Source: Deltaproteobacteria bacterium
Lineage (GTDB): Bacteria > Myxococcota_A > Polyangia > JAAYKL01
Reading direction: 5' to 3'
DNA: 35,867 nucleotides
Assembly (NCBI GenBank): GCA_016936575.1
Contig: JAFGXQ010000001.1
Span: 1 to 35,867, forward strand
Shown in pieces: positions 25,801-32,484 of the stretch. Within the stretch, counting starts at the first letter, position 1. Every line of letters starts with the position of its first letter. A model generated the notes under the pieces. That model was not told the origin of the DNA, ran no database searches, and worked only from the letters and a program-made list of their open reading frames with translations. The translations under genes were made by a program, and so were the position numbers.

Positions 25801-28039
25801 GTACGACGAGTTTGTGGTGGATATTTCTGAAATTCTGAGCATTGCGTACCAGCAGCGAGGGGAAGAACACAAAATCGCCAGATTGCTCGAAAGCAAATTG
25901 GCCATTGCGGATGATGACGTTGACAAAGTGGAATTGTATCGCGAATTGGCTACCCATCAGGAGCAGGTGGCCGGAGATTCGGGAGCGGCGTTTGATGTGT
26001 TGGCCAAAGCGTTCGCGTTGGTGCCCGATGACAGCGAGTTGATTTACGAAATCGAACGTCTGGCCGAAGTAACCGGCAGTTGGTCGGCGCTGGTGGATTT
26101 ATCTGAGAAGGCGGTTGCAAATTCAAAGATTGATCCTGAAGCCAAGATTGAAATCGGTCTGAAAATTGCCGGTTGGGCCTATAATCAGGTGGGCGATTTG
26201 AACAAAGCCGAGTCTCTGTACAAGACGGTTCTGGAGCGCGACCCGGAGCATCAGGAAGCGCTGGCGGCGTTGGTGGAACTGCTGCGCAGTCTGGGACGGT
26301 TCAAAGACTTGCTTCCGGTTCTGCAGAAGCAGGCGGACGTGGCCTACGATTTCGCTAAGAAAAAAGAAGTTCTCACGCAGGCTGCCCAGATTTCGCGCAT
26401 TGAACTCAACGACCAGAAAGGGGCTATCGGTCTGTATAAACAGATTTTGGAAAACGACGATTCTGATTTGGATGCGTTGGATTCATTGATTGAGCTGAAT
26501 GAAGAGGTCGAAAGTTTCAAAGAGCTGGTTGAATTGTTGCTCTCCAGGGCATCGTTTACCAGCGAGCCGTCTGAGAGTAATCGGTTCCGCCATCGTGCGG
26601 CAACGCTGTACATGGGGCCGCTGTCGAAGACGGATAAAGGCGTCGATGTATATCGCGAAATTCTGGAAATGGATCCCAACGACAATGAGGCGGTGAATAT
26701 GCTTGAAGCCGCGTTCGAGAATGAAGCGCGTTGGACCGACTTGCAGGAAATTTATCAGCATCGGCTGGACATTGCGGAGAGTGAAGGCGCGCGGGTCGAT
26801 GTATTGCGACTGATGGCCAAGCTGAGCGAACAGAAATTTGAAGAATACGATGATGCGGCCGAACGATGGAACGAAATCGTGCTTGTGCGGCCTGAAGACG
26901 ACGAAGCGATTTCGGCATTGGAGCGCATCTATTCGAAACAGGAGCGTTGGCAGGATTTGGTTGATCTATACGAAGACCAGGCCAACCGCGCGACCGACCG
27001 GGGTGACGGATCAACGGAGCTGCGTCTGCTGGTGCAGTCGGGAGAGATTTTGCAGGAGAAATTGAGCGATAGCGTTCGCGCCACCGAAATCTATGAGCGG
27101 GTGCTCGAACGGGACGCCAACCATACCCGTGCATTAAGTGCGCTGGCCAAGCTCTACGAGGCGGACGGAGACTGGGACAAGGTGGCGGAAGTGCTCAATC
27201 AGGCGGCGGCAACCGGCGGCGGCGGTGAGGATGCAGCAGAGGTGCATTATCGATTGGCGCTGTTGAATGAGCAGCATCGCGAAGATGCCGATGCGGCGCT
27301 GACTTCACTTCGCAAGGCCGTATCGCTGTTTCCCGCGCACTTTGAAGCCAATCAGAAGTTGGCCGAAATCTGCAAGAAGAGCGGCGATTACAATGGATTG
27401 CTCGAAGCGCTGATGCGCCAGGAAATGGCCATCGAAAACGACAAGGAGAAGTTCTCAAAGCTGGTGGAAATCGCAGCGGTGCAAGCCGATCACCTGAACG
27501 ACGCGGTGGGATCGGTGGCAACACTGGAAAAAGCATATGAACTCGATAAGTCTAACAAGGATGTATTGTTGAAACTGTCTGATGCGTACGTTCATGCGGG
27601 TCAAAGTGACAAAGCGATTCCGGTGATGGAAGATTTGATTGATGCCGAGACCAACGGCGGGCGGAAGCGTTCCAAAACCGCAGCCGCGTATCATGAGAAA
27701 CTGGCCAAAGCACTGCTGGCCAAAGGCGACGGCGACGGCGCGCTGGATCACCTCGAACAGGCCTACAAGATGGACATTTCCAATACGGATGTATTGGTTT
27801 CATTAGGAAAACTGCATTACGATCGCGAAGAGTTCGATAAAGCGGCCAAATTGTTCCGCGCGTTGTTGCTGCAGCGTTTCACTGAGGCGGGTGGATTGAC
27901 CAAAGCCGACATCTATTTCTTCGTGGGAGATATTCAGCTGAGGCAGGGCGATCCCAAAAAGGCGAAGGGAATGTTCCGTCGCGGTCTCGATGAAGACAAA
28001 GATCATGCGGGCTGCAAAGAGGGAATGGAGAAGTGTTAG
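16853..28039 (+). CDS. Giant TPR-repeat protein (3728 residues)
   Basis: One uninterrupted 3728-residue reading frame made almost wholly of degenerate TPR helices. A super-repeat of 72-76 residues is visible, with the pattern ILEIDPxNxxALxALxRLYxxxxxWxDLxxLLxxxL, an acidic DDxxE break, then RxxLLxxxAxIxExxLxDxxxAIxxYxxV; dividing the length suggests roughly 50 units. The sequence is strongly acidic, has no signal peptide, no membrane segment and no catalytic domain that I can see. It should form a very long superhelical solenoid in the cytoplasm and act as a scaffold for other proteins. The copies are well diverged, so this is old duplication rather than recent expansion. ATG at 16853 follows AAGGTAAGGGCAAGG. 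The divergent kinase operon may supply partners; a DUF374 acyltransferase follows directly. Confidence 0.92.
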   Translation: MKERIKSLVTSLEHDPKNTDILAELEEIVTGEELPENLDEIAAEFRDGVQRLMSAGRFETASSILEIQTVLAASEEEEASLLLQQAKILDEEMFEQEQALAKLERVAAILTDDEDVQEKVTLIRAERSRYSEIVATFKEQAEAATDSSLKAHMLYSAAERLYKNEKDSDEIMPLLNGAIEEDPTHQKAARLLERIYETSEDWRALGELYLSLAKKRKGKNERLQMYLAAGYTFAHRLDDKEEAVRCFAEVLDYQPGQKTALQFLVKYYEEREDWDHLVAVYEDTLHGKLEPEDEIAACMQVGMVHWRFREDMASAEQYFKRLARLAPAHPGMLDFYRQYAEETESTATLLKVLENALRVAESKEQKEKLTREVAQLSEDAGNVEKAIDAWKKVLRKEPENNEAQEQLKTLYRQSGKWNNLIDILKSELEEIDDSEVDEKIAKYEEMAAIYQDELSLEMMVIKVYHSILELAPDRISALESLMAAYKTAGRWNDLIKILTKRVEVASDDDERIRFLNQIAELWVGQFNNFNKAVEPLERILDIDPENAQAISTLKDIYEKRRSWKPLMGLLEKELSLTEEDDVKARILREMAETAQDKLNDHDAAIELWWKVYETGEDQAAVLSTLEKLTERKKDWDGVARVLDIRIEASEDDDEKISLLTKLGTVHKDRSKEPAAAAEAWKKLLEIDPKNPKALRSLKEAYQEAEDWNALEELFSEAGDFETLVEVFGIAADRTKDRDTKIQLSFRCAEIYDDQIGQPDRAVRHYERVLSVDEKNIRAATALIPIYRRAEKWSRLLGVLELTLESIDDKDERVLRIDELRELSATKVNNRELAFKWAVRAFEEMPNDNSIRETLEAAAEQAHAFERLVEIYKKNIDHFKGKARVNMEKHIASLSLDKLGDVDDAIEQYNSVLNDNPKDENALLALDSIYRSTGKWTELEKVFEARIENADDDEDRRNLIMEMAQMHEEAMDDSIRAAAKYRSVLEIDAGDSEALEALERIFQDSERFSDLAEILESQKQMLTPGDDQWREKAFQLAAVSAQHLDEKGRAVSIYQEILATSPQDAEAISALDVFLRDPAHQYAVAQILEPHLVEMEDWKRLAWALSILIENTRELFERVALNIRLADIYAQKLDDERLAFETICAAMAEEPNDMVLWDKLTTFGTHLGVFEELGQRLQEAFDSDNIEDDIKLKLAQKLALFYDEELGKPEVAERFHKLILAEIPDSVESFNALEQFYTSMEKWDMLLELYHTAKDNDSYTGGHLELLVKICFVVYEVQHDVAASIRAYNDVLEEDPENEDAFFALISLYEESERWDDLTGILTRQLETATETTAVGIKYRIGEIAEQKLQNYEDAIVYYEQVIEADPENMKTQKALERMLEIKSMKLRAAKLLSVNYEHQGAAGPLANVLMIMLEDKDLDAAEKVDILLKVANIRERRLGDEQGAFDALGAALKAEPDNNSVFGELSRLAVEQNFNEQFCDLLNDVVKKIDDDLLIPKFMLAVAETYDERIGDLGKAQQAYMRLLDYDPESLDTAIPSIDALDRIYSGEQNIEELLTILRTKVDLLSSPEEQKEVLHRMAGLEETMQDNAANAIDLFKEILEIDDTDIQAMSGLERLYTLEENWTQLISVLQNRAMYENDVDRRRDLLLRVAGLFEEKLEKLGEAIDAYTQANDETGAHLTSLAALEKLYTKTERWSDLFDSYQLQLPLVDDDAEKADLYYKIGYVLEDHLNEPEDAVVQFGMALEIDPRHVDTRLGLERLLETSAKSAAIDLLKPIAEAEGNHVQLVKYLIIQADLADDPQEKSELFARAAEISEVGLDDTNQAFEFYCKAVRHGSANAELNELLDNVERLMDMVGGQKQVATLYAEVAPDVLDGDLQVRCYLQVAELSYRQLDDVSTAREYYLKIMDANAENEEAMNALEEIYRASEEYLELFEIYRQKVQNVFDDDLRKDILFKQAQVCEDKLDDISGAVQTYESILEIDQTNAEAIASLERLYPQEDRWNDLVELLENRRSNEPQNSVELACRLGQLIHDKLGDEDHAFDVFREALTENPEHGQSIALLESYMQDEDQRGRVAELLEPVYSHQGNWEKLAEVLDARLETCDDTIERKELLQRIGTVYEEQLGNLEKAFDTFARLFKEEPEDNASKELLTRLAGVLENWDKLAEVLAEVLDDVVGDTPETAELAFLLGGLYENRLSEPAKAKDAYKRVMAFDPDDARAFDAVERVLLAIQDWEELLLLYRTASEAAVDMDQQKAFLFKMAEIHENALNDKDAAIDIFREVLEIDDQDERTIDALDRLYYQTERFGDLADHFRNQIDLASGTGQRNALRRELAKIQEENIGDLNAAVDLYEEAISEAEGDRGSVSHLERLILNEDLRERIADILEPVYRETDEWKKLVVILQTQEGYLDSPGERVEKLREIAMLHETRGQNYLLAFEALSRAFVADPQDRMAYDDMCRLVEGIENYEDFAAGVAEAVDEVYDLDFKKDLLLRLGATYDLRLDMPRKAIDAFTQVLEIDETDMEALNALEGLYNLVGDWDALVTTLGKKADQAADPESQCDLLRAKGAIQEDLIADLDAAIDTYVAALDANPASLDSILALERLYESKSKWAELVDIKRQHLEMTVEVDARKEIASVIAQLYENKLNDAFEAINAWRMVLDDNPQDIEAILALDRLYAKEGNFADLLDNLRLQKELANDQAAWVDLTLRIGDLQRTEMSDLEGAIDSYRDVLAQQPTHAEAIARLEELARDESVRMIAIEVLEPLHEDAGRYDKLVAINELKLEVLDDPQDRLQTLLGMAELHMSGRSVPKDAFDTYVRALKEEPSRLDTVLRLEQIAQAEDMYKQLAEVYESVAADVYEPEAEKAILMKLGEIKEVQMGDRLGAIDAYRRVFDNGDTSVEVLSALDRLYEREEKWTELDEILEQEIQNAADMDDINRLKLRQGMIKEDKFEDHAGAISVYRDVVEASAQNDEAIHALEKMLKYDEFVVDISEILSIAYQQRGEEHKIARLLESKLAIADDDVDKVELYRELATHQEQVAGDSGAAFDVLAKAFALVPDDSELIYEIERLAEVTGSWSALVDLSEKAVANSKIDPEAKIEIGLKIAGWAYNQVGDLNKAESLYKTVLERDPEHQEALAALVELLRSLGRFKDLLPVLQKQADVAYDFAKKKEVLTQAAQISRIELNDQKGAIGLYKQILENDDSDLDALDSLIELNEEVESFKELVELLLSRASFTSEPSESNRFRHRAATLYMGPLSKTDKGVDVYREILEMDPNDNEAVNMLEAAFENEARWTDLQEIYQHRLDIAESEGARVDVLRLMAKLSEQKFEEYDDAAERWNEIVLVRPEDDEAISALERIYSKQERWQDLVDLYEDQANRATDRGDGSTELRLLVQSGEILQEKLSDSVRATEIYERVLERDANHTRALSALAKLYEADGDWDKVAEVLNQAAATGGGGEDAAEVHYRLALLNEQHREDADAALTSLRKAVSLFPAHFEANQKLAEICKKSGDYNGLLEALMRQEMAIENDKEKFSKLVEIAAVQADHLNDAVGSVATLEKAYELDKSNKDVLLKLSDAYVHAGQSDKAIPVMEDLIDAETNGGRKRSKTAAAYHEKLAKALLAKGDGDGALDHLEQAYKMDISNTDVLVSLGKLHYDREEFDKAAKLFRALLLQRFTEAGGLTKADIYFFVGDIQLRQGDPKKAKGMFRRGLDEDKDHAGCKEGMEKC

Positions 28040-28624
28040 CTGCTGGCTTTTTTTGCATCATGGACCATTCGTATTTTACGGTGGAGTTGGCGCGTACGCA
28101 TTGAATATTCAAAGCCCCTGCCCGATGATTCGCGGATTGTGTTTTGTTTCTGGCACGGAAACCAAGTGGGGTTGTTTGCATATCCACATGTGAATTCGGT
28201 GGCGGTGTTGTCATCGCTATCGGCGGATGGTTCGCTGCAGGCAAGGATTTTGGCCCGTCTGGGCTTTGTGGTGTGCCGGGGGTCATCCAGCCGCGGCGGC
28301 GCGGCTGGGTTGAAATCGATTGTATCTGAATTGCGACATGGGGGTTGCGATGCTGCATTTGCAGTCGACGGGCCACGCGGTCCGTATCGCGAAGCCAAGC
28401 CTGGAGCCATTGACGCGGCAAAGCTCGCTGGTGCGATCATTTTACCGATTCACGCCCATGCGAACAGTGTCTGGGTGTTTCGCAAGAGTTGGGATCAGTA
28501 CACACTGCCGAAGCCGTTTGCAAAGGTAACCATTTGCGTTGGGGAACCAATGGCACCGGAGAATGTTACGGCCGTGCGCCTGACAGAATCAATCAACAAT
28601 TTGGGTACGCAATTACAGTATTAA
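28040..28624 (+). CDS. DUF374 lysophospholipid acyltransferase-like protein, non-standard start
   Basis: About 194 residues from CTG 28040. The core is a clear DUF374 protein: FCFWHGN, LSADGSLQARILARLGF, CRGSSSRGG, AFAVDGPRGPYREAKPGA, LPIHAHA and SWDQYTLPKPFAKVTICVGEP, a family of membrane-associated acyltransferase-like enzymes. The family's N-terminal hydrophobic and basic part (LLAFFASWTIRILRWSWRVR) is encoded just before the first GTG (28139), so that GTG would cut off needed sequence. Between the TAG of the TPR gene and 28139 the same frame is open but has no ATG, GTG or TTG. CTG 28040 lies nine bases after GGAG in the TPR gene's end, so translational coupling from CTG is the best guess. 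ATT starts at 28067 or 28073, readthrough of the TAG, or a base error are the alternatives. Confidence 0.82.
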   Translation: MLAFFASWTIRILRWSWRVRIEYSKPLPDDSRIVFCFWHGNQVGLFAYPHVNSVAVLSSLSADGSLQARILARLGFVVCRGSSSRGGAAGLKSIVSELRHGGCDAAFAVDGPRGPYREAKPGAIDAAKLAGAIILPIHAHANSVWVFRKSWDQYTLPKPFAKVTICVGEPMAPENVTAVRLTESINNLGTQLQY

Positions 28625-28778
28625 ACCCGTAAAATTCCAAAACGCGACGGGGTACTTTGCGAAGCGCCCTTGTTCTTTGCCTGTTCCCGGGGCGTTCACG
28701 AACGAGCCCTGCGGATTTGGTGCGAACCGGAAAACCCATGTCGTTCTCAGTGCCCGTCACAATAATTTCAATAGATTC

Positions 28779-28807
28779 GTGACGAACGTCATTTCGAAGA
28801 GTATATT
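28779..28807 (+). promoter_or_regulatory. Predicted promoter of rnpB
   Basis: GTGACG at 28779-28784, a 17-bp spacer and TATATT at 28802-28807. The predicted start, near 28814, coincides with the 5' strand of RNase P RNA helix P1. A 12-bp inverted repeat, TGACGAACGTCA (28780-28791), overlaps the -35 box. Confidence 0.65.
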
Positions 28808-28814
28808 GCGCAGT

Positions 28815-29198
28815 TGTTGCGGCGGCACAGATGATCGCGTGCGTTTGTACGAGGAAAGTCCGAACTCCGCAGGGCAGGATGCCGGGTAACGCCCGGTGGG
28901 GGGTCACTCCCCTAAGGAAAGTGCCACAGAAAATATACCGCCTGCATGCAGGTAAGGGTGAAAAGGTGCGGTAAGAGCGCACCGGGGCGCTGGCAACAGG
29001 GCTCGCATGGTAAACCCCATCTGGAGCAAGGCCAAACAGGAAGGTGTTGACCTTCGGGTCAATAAGGGTCGCCCGCTCTCGACTTCCGGGTAGGCCGCTT
29101 GAGACGGCCGGCAACGGTCGCCCTAGATGAATGATCGTCGCCCGGGTGCTGGTGACAGCGCCATGGGAACAGAATTCGGCTTATGGGCCGCCGCAACA
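28815..29198 (+). ncRNA. rnpB: RNase P RNA, bacterial class A
   Basis: Catalytic RNA that matures tRNA 5' ends. Helix P1 is formed by GTTGCGGCGGC (28816-28826) and its exact complement GCCGCCGCAAC (29187-29197); P2 pairs GATGATCG with TGATCGTC (with two G-U pairs). All universally conserved blocks are present in order: GAGGAAAGTCCGAACTCC, GGGTAACGCC, AAGTGCCACAGAAA, AGGGTGAAAAGGTGCGGTAA, AGAGCGCACC, GGTAAACCCC, GGAGCAAGGCCAAA, TAGATGAATGATCG and ACAGAATTCGGCTTA. The length of about 384 bases is close to that of E. coli. The protein partner gene rnpA is not in the window. A promoter and an intrinsic terminator flank it at the right distances, so it is a single-gene transcript. Confidence 0.98.
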
Positions 29199-29230
29199 CG
29201 CCTCTTCTTTTGAAGGGGCGTTTTTTTTTT
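29199..29230 (+). terminator. Intrinsic terminator of rnpB
   Basis: A nine-pair stem CGCCTCTTC / GAAGGGGCG (29199-29207 with 29212-29220, one G-T pair), a TTTT loop and a run of ten T. It begins right after helix P1 of the RNase P RNA. Confidence 0.95.
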
Positions 29231-29455
29231 GAGGGAACAGGTGCAGCTTGCGGAGCGGAAGGGGACAGTCCGGGAACTCAATTGTCTACCGAGAGCGAGG
29301 TCAGGTATCCCCCTGCATCCAGGTCCAGACTACCTTGGACGTTCAGGTCGGAGTCTGTATCTGAATCGGCGATCGAAAAGCGGAAATCTATATGCGCTCG
29401 AACTATTTCTTTAAATAGATAGAACTTTTTTATTGGATAGGGCGTCCAACTCGGT

Positions 29456-30535
29456 ATGACCGTTTTGATTTCATTTTTTATTTTATTGGCTGCCACCGCA
29501 GATAGTCTGGTGACCGATGACGCCGGTGCGACCTCCCCTTCGGTCGGCGTGGAAACCTTTGATAACAGCGTGCCGCGAAAGCACATTCGTCCCACACTGA
29601 AGATTTCGCATCAACTGGATGGCGGGCCCTGGAAAGTTTCCGATGCGGCGTATCCGTTGAAGGGGCAACCGGTGCGGCTGCGGGTGCAGAATAAGAACGT
29701 TTCCGACATCCGGTGGTACTTGGTGTTTGCCGATATCACGCGGATATATCAGAATGCCAATCGACCCAGAGAGACTGATGCGTACGGGTGGCGGGGGGTG
29801 GACCCCATACAGTATCACCGCATTGAAATTGCCGCCGCCCGCAATCAGACCGAGGTGAATCCCATTCCCCATATTGAAACACTGGTGCCATCGATTGCCG
29901 AGTGGATGAAAGCGCAGGGGGCTCCGGCATGGGCGGTGAAATTTTATCAGTCCACAGTCGGGTCATTCTGGTTTCAGGTGGAAGGAAACATCGACGGAGT
30001 TTCGTGTCGGTCGTACGGGCTCGATGACGTAACCGAGCGGGGAATTTCCACCCGGGCATTTCGGCTGTCGGTGCGCGCAAGCGACGATTACCTTGGATGG
30101 GTCAGTTCCTTTTACAATGTGCCGGGGGTATTCGGTTCGATACTGTATCAGAGTAAAAACTATCTCGGTGCGGACTGTGCCGATGTACTCATGTCTGCGT
30201 GGTCGAAGTGGAAGCGAACAAAACTGAATAAAAATTACAATGTTCAGATGCTGCTTGGCAAATTCCAACGGCGAGCGGAAACCGTCGTCGACAACGGTGC
30301 GCCGGCGACGGAGATTCGGTGGAATGACCAGATCGCGCCGGGGGACTTAATCGCAGTTCGCTATGGGGAGAAAGGCAAAAAATTTCATCATGTGGGAGCG
30401 TTGATGGGTGACACTAATCAAAACGGGATTCTGGATGGCGACGATATGATCATTCACGCCGGGCCGTATCCCCTGCATCTGACGCCATTGGGGCAAGGGT
30501 CATTCAACGGACATGTGGTGGTGCTGCGCCCCTGA
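29456..30535 (+). CDS. Exported NlpC/P60-like (papain-fold) protein with embedded EF-hand-like loop
   Basis: 359 residues. The N-terminus (MTVLISFFILLAATADS) is a short signal peptide or anchor, so it acts in the periplasm or outside. The first 200 residues are a beta-rich region with no motif I know. Then LGADCADVLMSAW places a likely nucleophile Cys241 at the head of a helix, followed by GDLIAVRYGEKGKKFHHVGAL (His311/His312) and MIIHAGP (His334), the Cys-His-His order of NlpC/P60 and DUF1175 cell-wall peptidase-like folds. Between the histidines is DTNQNGILDGDD, a canonical-looking calcium loop. A peptidoglycan peptidase or amidase role is inferred. It resembles E. coli YfaT in the Cys motif, which neighbours an alpha-2-macroglobulin gene there; here such a gene lies 2 kb on. 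The start lacks a clear ribosome site. Confidence 0.7.
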   Translation: MTVLISFFILLAATADSLVTDDAGATSPSVGVETFDNSVPRKHIRPTLKISHQLDGGPWKVSDAAYPLKGQPVRLRVQNKNVSDIRWYLVFADITRIYQNANRPRETDAYGWRGVDPIQYHRIEIAAARNQTEVNPIPHIETLVPSIAEWMKAQGAPAWAVKFYQSTVGSFWFQVEGNIDGVSCRSYGLDDVTERGISTRAFRLSVRASDDYLGWVSSFYNVPGVFGSILYQSKNYLGADCADVLMSAWSKWKRTKLNKNYNVQMLLGKFQRRAETVVDNGAPATEIRWNDQIAPGDLIAVRYGEKGKKFHHVGALMGDTNQNGILDGDDMIIHAGPYPLHLTPLGQGSFNGHVVVLRP

Positions 30536-30552
30536 AACGATGCGAAGACTGC

Positions 30553-31995
30553 CTATGCCTCGCAGAGCTGTTCGGCCAGGTGAACGATGGTTTTCACGCC
30601 GAATCCTTTGGCGCCTTTGCCGAGATGTTCCAGCGCGTCAATTTTGCAGCCCGGGCCGGCAATATCCATGTGAATCCAGTTGGAACCGGTGGGGATGAAA
30701 CGTTTCAGGAACAGGGCTGCCGTTATGGACCCTCCCCAGCCGCCGCCGATGTTCTGCATGTCGGCAATCGGGCTGTCGAGCTGTTTGTCGTATGCCATGT
30801 GAAGCGGCATGGGCCAAAGGTCTTCGCCCACTGCCTTTCCCGCTTCCAGCACCCGAGTCACGAAAGCGTTGTCGTCTCCGTACACCGCGGCAATATCTTC
30901 ACCAAGGGCTACCACTGCGGCACCGGTCAATGTGGCGGAATCAATCAGATAGTCGGGCTTCTGCTCACACGCCAGGGTTAGTGCGTCCGCCAGAATGATT
31001 CGACCTTCGGCATCTGTGTTCTGCACCTCCACGCTTTTTCCGCTGCGGGTGGTGACGACATCCGACACGTTGTACGCGTCACGGCTGATGGCGTTGTGCG
31101 CCAGCGGGGTAAGAACCGAAACCCGAATCGGAAGACGCAATGCGGCGATGGCCGCCGCCGCCCCGAACATCATGGCCGCGCCTCCCATATCGAATTTCAT
31201 TTCCGTCATGCTTTTCGGAGGCTTCAGACTGTACCCCCCTGAATCGAATGTCACCCCTTTGCCCACCAGCGCCAGGTGAACTGCCGCGTTTTCGGGCGTG
31301 TAGGTACCCCATACCAGACGCGGTTTCGACGCCGCGCCGCCCCCCACCGCCAGAATGCCGCCGCAGTTTTCCCGGGCCAGCTTCTTTTCGTTCCACACCT
31401 CCACATTCAATCCCTTCTCGGTGCCGAACGTTTTAAAGGCGTCGGCCAGCGACTCCGGATGAATCTCCACCGGCGGTTCGTTCAATACATCGCGGGCAAA
31501 GTTTACGCATTCGGCAACCACTTTGCCGCGGTGAAGCTTCGTTTTCTGAATATCGGACTGGAGCATTACCGACATAGGCTTGCTTTTTTTTGACAGATAG
31601 CGGTCGAAAATGTATCCACCGAGAAGCGCGCCCTCCTGTACGGCACCGCAGAGGGCGCTATGATTTCCGTCTATCGGAATCACCACCCGTTTCATACCGA
31701 TTTGATCGGCTTCCTTCTGCGCGCGGGTGACCATTGTTTTTGCCTGGCGCAGCATATCCGACTCCCGACTGTCGAGGCGACAAACCGCCACCGCATAGGG
31801 CAGCTTGCTGTCGGCGTGAAGCTGAACCAATCGAAAGGCCCCCCTCTTTTTCGGTGCGGCAATTTTTGTGAGCCCACGGGGCAGCATCGCCCAGTCAAAC
31901 GCAGGAGTGGTTGCATCGATGAACGGCAACACCAGAAAATCGTTCTTTTTGGGAGTGTAGGCTTTTTGCGAAATAATAAATGTAGACGTGGTCAT
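30553..31995 (-). CDS. pepA: Leucyl aminopeptidase (peptidase family M17)
   Basis: 480-residue cytosolic metallopeptidase that removes N-terminal residues, especially Leu, from peptides during protein turnover. The C-terminal catalytic domain shows GKGVTFDSGGYSLKP (Lys and Asp metal ligands), MKFDMGGAA, and the family signature NTDAEGR (Asn326 to Arg332, with Asp328 and Glu330 as zinc ligands and Arg332 catalytic). The N-terminal 170 residues are the weaker conserved regulatory domain, with a VIPIDGNHS strand. The ATG at 31995 is chosen because GAGGGGGG lies just ahead of it; an in-frame ATG at 32040 adds 15 residues not expected in the family. Its stop converges on that of the NlpC-like gene 17 bp away. 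The symbol rests on family membership. Confidence 0.95.
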   Translation of the reverse strand: MTTSTFIISQKAYTPKKNDFLVLPFIDATTPAFDWAMLPRGLTKIAAPKKRGAFRLVQLHADSKLPYAVAVCRLDSRESDMLRQAKTMVTRAQKEADQIGMKRVVIPIDGNHSALCGAVQEGALLGGYIFDRYLSKKSKPMSVMLQSDIQKTKLHRGKVVAECVNFARDVLNEPPVEIHPESLADAFKTFGTEKGLNVEVWNEKKLARENCGGILAVGGGAASKPRLVWGTYTPENAAVHLALVGKGVTFDSGGYSLKPPKSMTEMKFDMGGAAMMFGAAAAIAALRLPIRVSVLTPLAHNAISRDAYNVSDVVTTRSGKSVEVQNTDAEGRIILADALTLACEQKPDYLIDSATLTGAAVVALGEDIAAVYGDDNAFVTRVLEAGKAVGEDLWPMPLHMAYDKQLDSPIADMQNIGGGWGGSITAALFLKRFIPTGSNWIHMDIAGPGCKIDALEHLGKGAKGFGVKTIVHLAEQLCEA

Positions 31996-32484
31996 AATCC
32001 CCCCCTCGTCAGATAAAAGTGATGTTTTTGCAGCATACACCCAAATATGGATTCACGCTGCGGTTTTTTTTAGCGCCAAGCGCGAGATGAAACGTCATCA
32101 CCGAAACGTGAGCGAAAACGAAAATGCGAGTGAGGCTGTTTGTAGCGCTGAACCGAAATGCAGTTGATATGCGGTGTAAATATTGAGATTGGGCTTTGGG
32201 AAGCGATGCAAAAAACTGCTATACTGACGCCATCGAAATTTGAAAATCAGATGATTTTAAGTACCGGACACTTTGCATACATTTGCAGCGTAATCAGATT
32301 CGGCCCGTGGTACGGGGTTGAATCGTGAACGTCCGAATGAAGACGCGCCGGTCTGAGTCGCCGATGCGGCTGGGTGGATGGTGGCACTTCGTCAACGGAG
32401 AGGGCATCTTCGTTGATGATAATGGGTTTGGGGGTGCGATGTGTAGGGGTATTCATGCGTTCAGTTTATCACAAGGGAGATATC
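31996..32484. other. Intergenic region between pepA and the alpha-2-macroglobulin gene
   Basis: 489 bases between divergently oriented genes. It holds the pepA ribosome site at its left end, a T8 run, a small GCGC-CAA-GCGC hairpin near 32072-32082, a good plus-strand promoter at 32196-32225 and about 250 bases of untranslated leader. No convincing gene was found; the longest open frame (minus strand, 69 codons) lacks a ribosome site and a recognisable sequence. Confidence 0.7.
32196..32225 (+). promoter_or_regulatory. Predicted promoter for the alpha-2-macroglobulin gene
   Basis: TTGGGA at 32196-32201, an 18-bp spacer and TATACT at 32220-32225, preceded by TGC (partly extended -10). It points to a start near 32232, leaving a leader of about 250 bases before ATG 32485. 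Confidence 0.5.

Noticed and set aside
29405..29420. Small inverted repeat CTATTT/AAATAG before the NlpC-like gene, considered as a terminator or operator
   Set aside because: Only six A/T-rich pairs with a tiny loop, likely by chance.
29278..29595. Minus-strand frame ending in an Asp/Ser-rich tail between rnpB and the NlpC-like gene
   Set aside because: The acidic tail recalls lipoprotein linkers, but the frame overlaps the signal peptide of the NlpC-like gene and has no start signal; at best a remnant.
32247..32456. 69-codon minus-strand frame upstream of the alpha-2-macroglobulin gene
   Set aside because: No Shine-Dalgarno, low-complexity Pro/His/Arg-rich translation and no known motif; it would also oppose the predicted promoter region.
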